Source: Sepioteuthis lessoniana
Taxonomy: Eukaryota > Mollusca > Cephalopoda > Myopsida > Loliginidae
Assembly (NCBI GenBank): GCA_963585895.1
Contig: OY757934.1
Coordinates: 49,355,233 to 49,419,232, forward strand
Length of the DNA stretch: 64,000 nt
Reading direction: 5' to 3'
The notes beneath the pieces were generated by a model. It was not told the DNA's origin, made no database searches, and saw only the letters and a list, made by a program, of their open reading frames with translations. Position numbers and translations under genes: made by a program. Shown one piece after another: positions 63,175 through 64,000 of the stretch (positions are counted from its first letter, which is position 1; each line of letters opens with the position of its first letter).

Positions 63175-63245
63175 ATTCGATTCGGCGTTAAATAACCCAA
63201 AATGGGTTGATACGCCGTAAAACAAAACAACCAACCAACCAACCA
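63175..63245 (+). mobile_element. Family A tail with altered but paired hairpin
   Basis: The hairpin at 63184-63216 reads GGCGTTAAATAACCC-AAAAT-GGGTTGATACGCC. Both arms of the outer stem carry the changed base pair (GGCGT with ACGCC, not GGCAT with ATGCC). Tail: CAACCAACCAACC. Confidence 0.85.
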
Positions 63246-63246
63246 A

Positions 63247-63538
63247 TCAGTCCTGGGGATCCAGGGGTTATGGATTACCTTTTTATTGCCGTTCCTCCTG
63301 GGTCCATGGACATGGAGTGATAGTACTAATTAGGTTCCTATCTACGGTTAAATTAGATCTATTTGAAAATTAGTCGTATTCGTTACGATCGTATGCAAAA
63401 AAAAGAAAAAAAAAAAAAAAGAAGCAACTACACAAATAAATGTAAATATTAATGTACAATGAACGCGATTATCACACTTCCAGGCATAAAATAATCCTAG
63501 ACCAGTTGCTATGCTCTTACAATCAATCAATCAATCGC
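63247..63538 (+). mobile_element. Family B, sub-repeats mostly missing
   Basis: Plus-strand: 5' block from GGATCCAGGGGTTATGG, TATCTACGGTTAAATTAG, an A-run, AGCAACTACACAAATAAATG, a decayed hairpin (GGCATAAAATAATCC) and the tail CAATCAATCAATCA. Confidence 0.7.
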
Positions 63539-63900
63539 TTTATTGAAACTACTTGAAATGAAACATTTTCGCATTACGTTTGATGAGGAATTAACTTGGT
63601 CTCGTCAGACCGAAAATAATTAGTGTTACATTTAATAGCAACCCTGCGGAATGGTTGCCTCATGCTGCAGTTCTTCTAATTCCAGTCTTGAAACAGACAT
63701 CAATGCCTACTATAATCAGCTATCATCCCTCCACATTTGCCAACACAAAGTTCTGATAATCGGTAGAAAAATGTGATTGGCAAATGTGAAAATAATAAAT
63801 TGTGTTAACACAACTTGCCAAAGGGAAATGGTTAATATCAAACAAAATTTTCTATCGAGAGCAAGATTGCAAGCGTCAACACTAAATTCCAGAAAAAACA
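63539..63900. other. Unclassified DNA
   Basis: A 12-bp inverted repeat (CACATTTGCCAA at 63731 with its complement near 63779) is the only structure seen. Confidence 0.4.
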
Positions 63901-63901
63901 G

Positions 63902-64000
63902 ATTGGTTTGGTTATTTGGTTTTATGGCATATCAACCATTGTTGGTTATTTTATGTCAAAGTCTTTTTATACATATATGTATATATCTAATATACGAAGT
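63902..64000 (-). mobile_element. Family A tail, cut by the window edge
   Basis: Minus-strand GGTTTGGTTATTTGGTTTTA, hairpin ATGGCATATCAACC-ATTGT-TGGTTATTTTATG, then TATATA. The body lies beyond the window. Confidence 0.75.

Overview
This window looks like repeat-dense, AT-rich animal DNA with no intact host gene. The mix of tRNA-derived SINEs, mariner and hAT relics, non-LTR reverse transcriptase relics and many long TA, CA and GA microsatellites fits a large invertebrate genome. I favour a mollusc, probably a cephalopod, from my recollection of similar SINE, LINE and mariner sequences in octopus and squid. That assignment is inference, not proof.

Most of the DNA belongs to a few families, named here for convenience. 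Families A and B are non-coding retroposons of about 0.5-0.9 kb with a constant 5' end, internal tandem sub-repeats and a conserved 3' hairpin. A ends in (CCAAA)n and B in (ATCA)n. SINE-1 is tRNA-derived with an (ACTT)n tail. SINE-2 and SINE-3 share a tRNA head and central domain but have different tails; SINE-2 carries the same 3' hairpin as family A. SINE-4, -5 and -6 are smaller tRNA-like families. LINE-A is RTE-like with a (GAT)n tail. LINE-B has a restriction-like-endonuclease C-terminus and an (AAT)n tail.

Layout: 0-5 kb holds A, B, SINE and LINE-A copies, including a 267-bp tandem made from family A. 5.1-6.1 kb is a 1-kb polypyrimidine tract. 6.6-9.5 kb has B, A, LINE-B and LINE-A fragments. 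9.4-11.3 kb has a 23-bp minisatellite, a hAT-like relic and a second protein relic. 12-17.6 kb has LINE-A, A, SINE-3 and a 2-kb LINE-B copy carrying a SINE-2. 18-18.5 kb is a deleted mariner. 19.5-23.5 kb has several degenerate tandem arrays. 24.2-31.4 kb is a LINE-A cluster with a deleted mariner. 31.4-37.6 kb is mainly family A, with a local duplication. 38-38.8 kb is a mariner relic that runs into a 24-bp minisatellite. 39-47 kb mixes microsatellites, SINEs and a possible 63-bp zinc-finger exon. 47-57.7 kb mixes A, B, LINE-A, a foldback element and a 90-bp satellite made of family-A tails. 58 kb is GC-rich and may be a solo LTR. 59-64 kb again has A, B and SINE-1.

The elements do not form a pathway. 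They form a layered record in which SINEs sit inside LINEs and inside A/B copies, often with visible target-site duplications, and minisatellites arise inside dead transposons. The best leads are the paired 3' hairpin shared by three retroposon families, the repeated conversion of element parts into tandem arrays, the two-step deletion of one mariner lineage, and a LINE-A pair carrying the same extra 3' sequence. All boundaries were read by eye and are approximate to a few bases, more in degraded copies.
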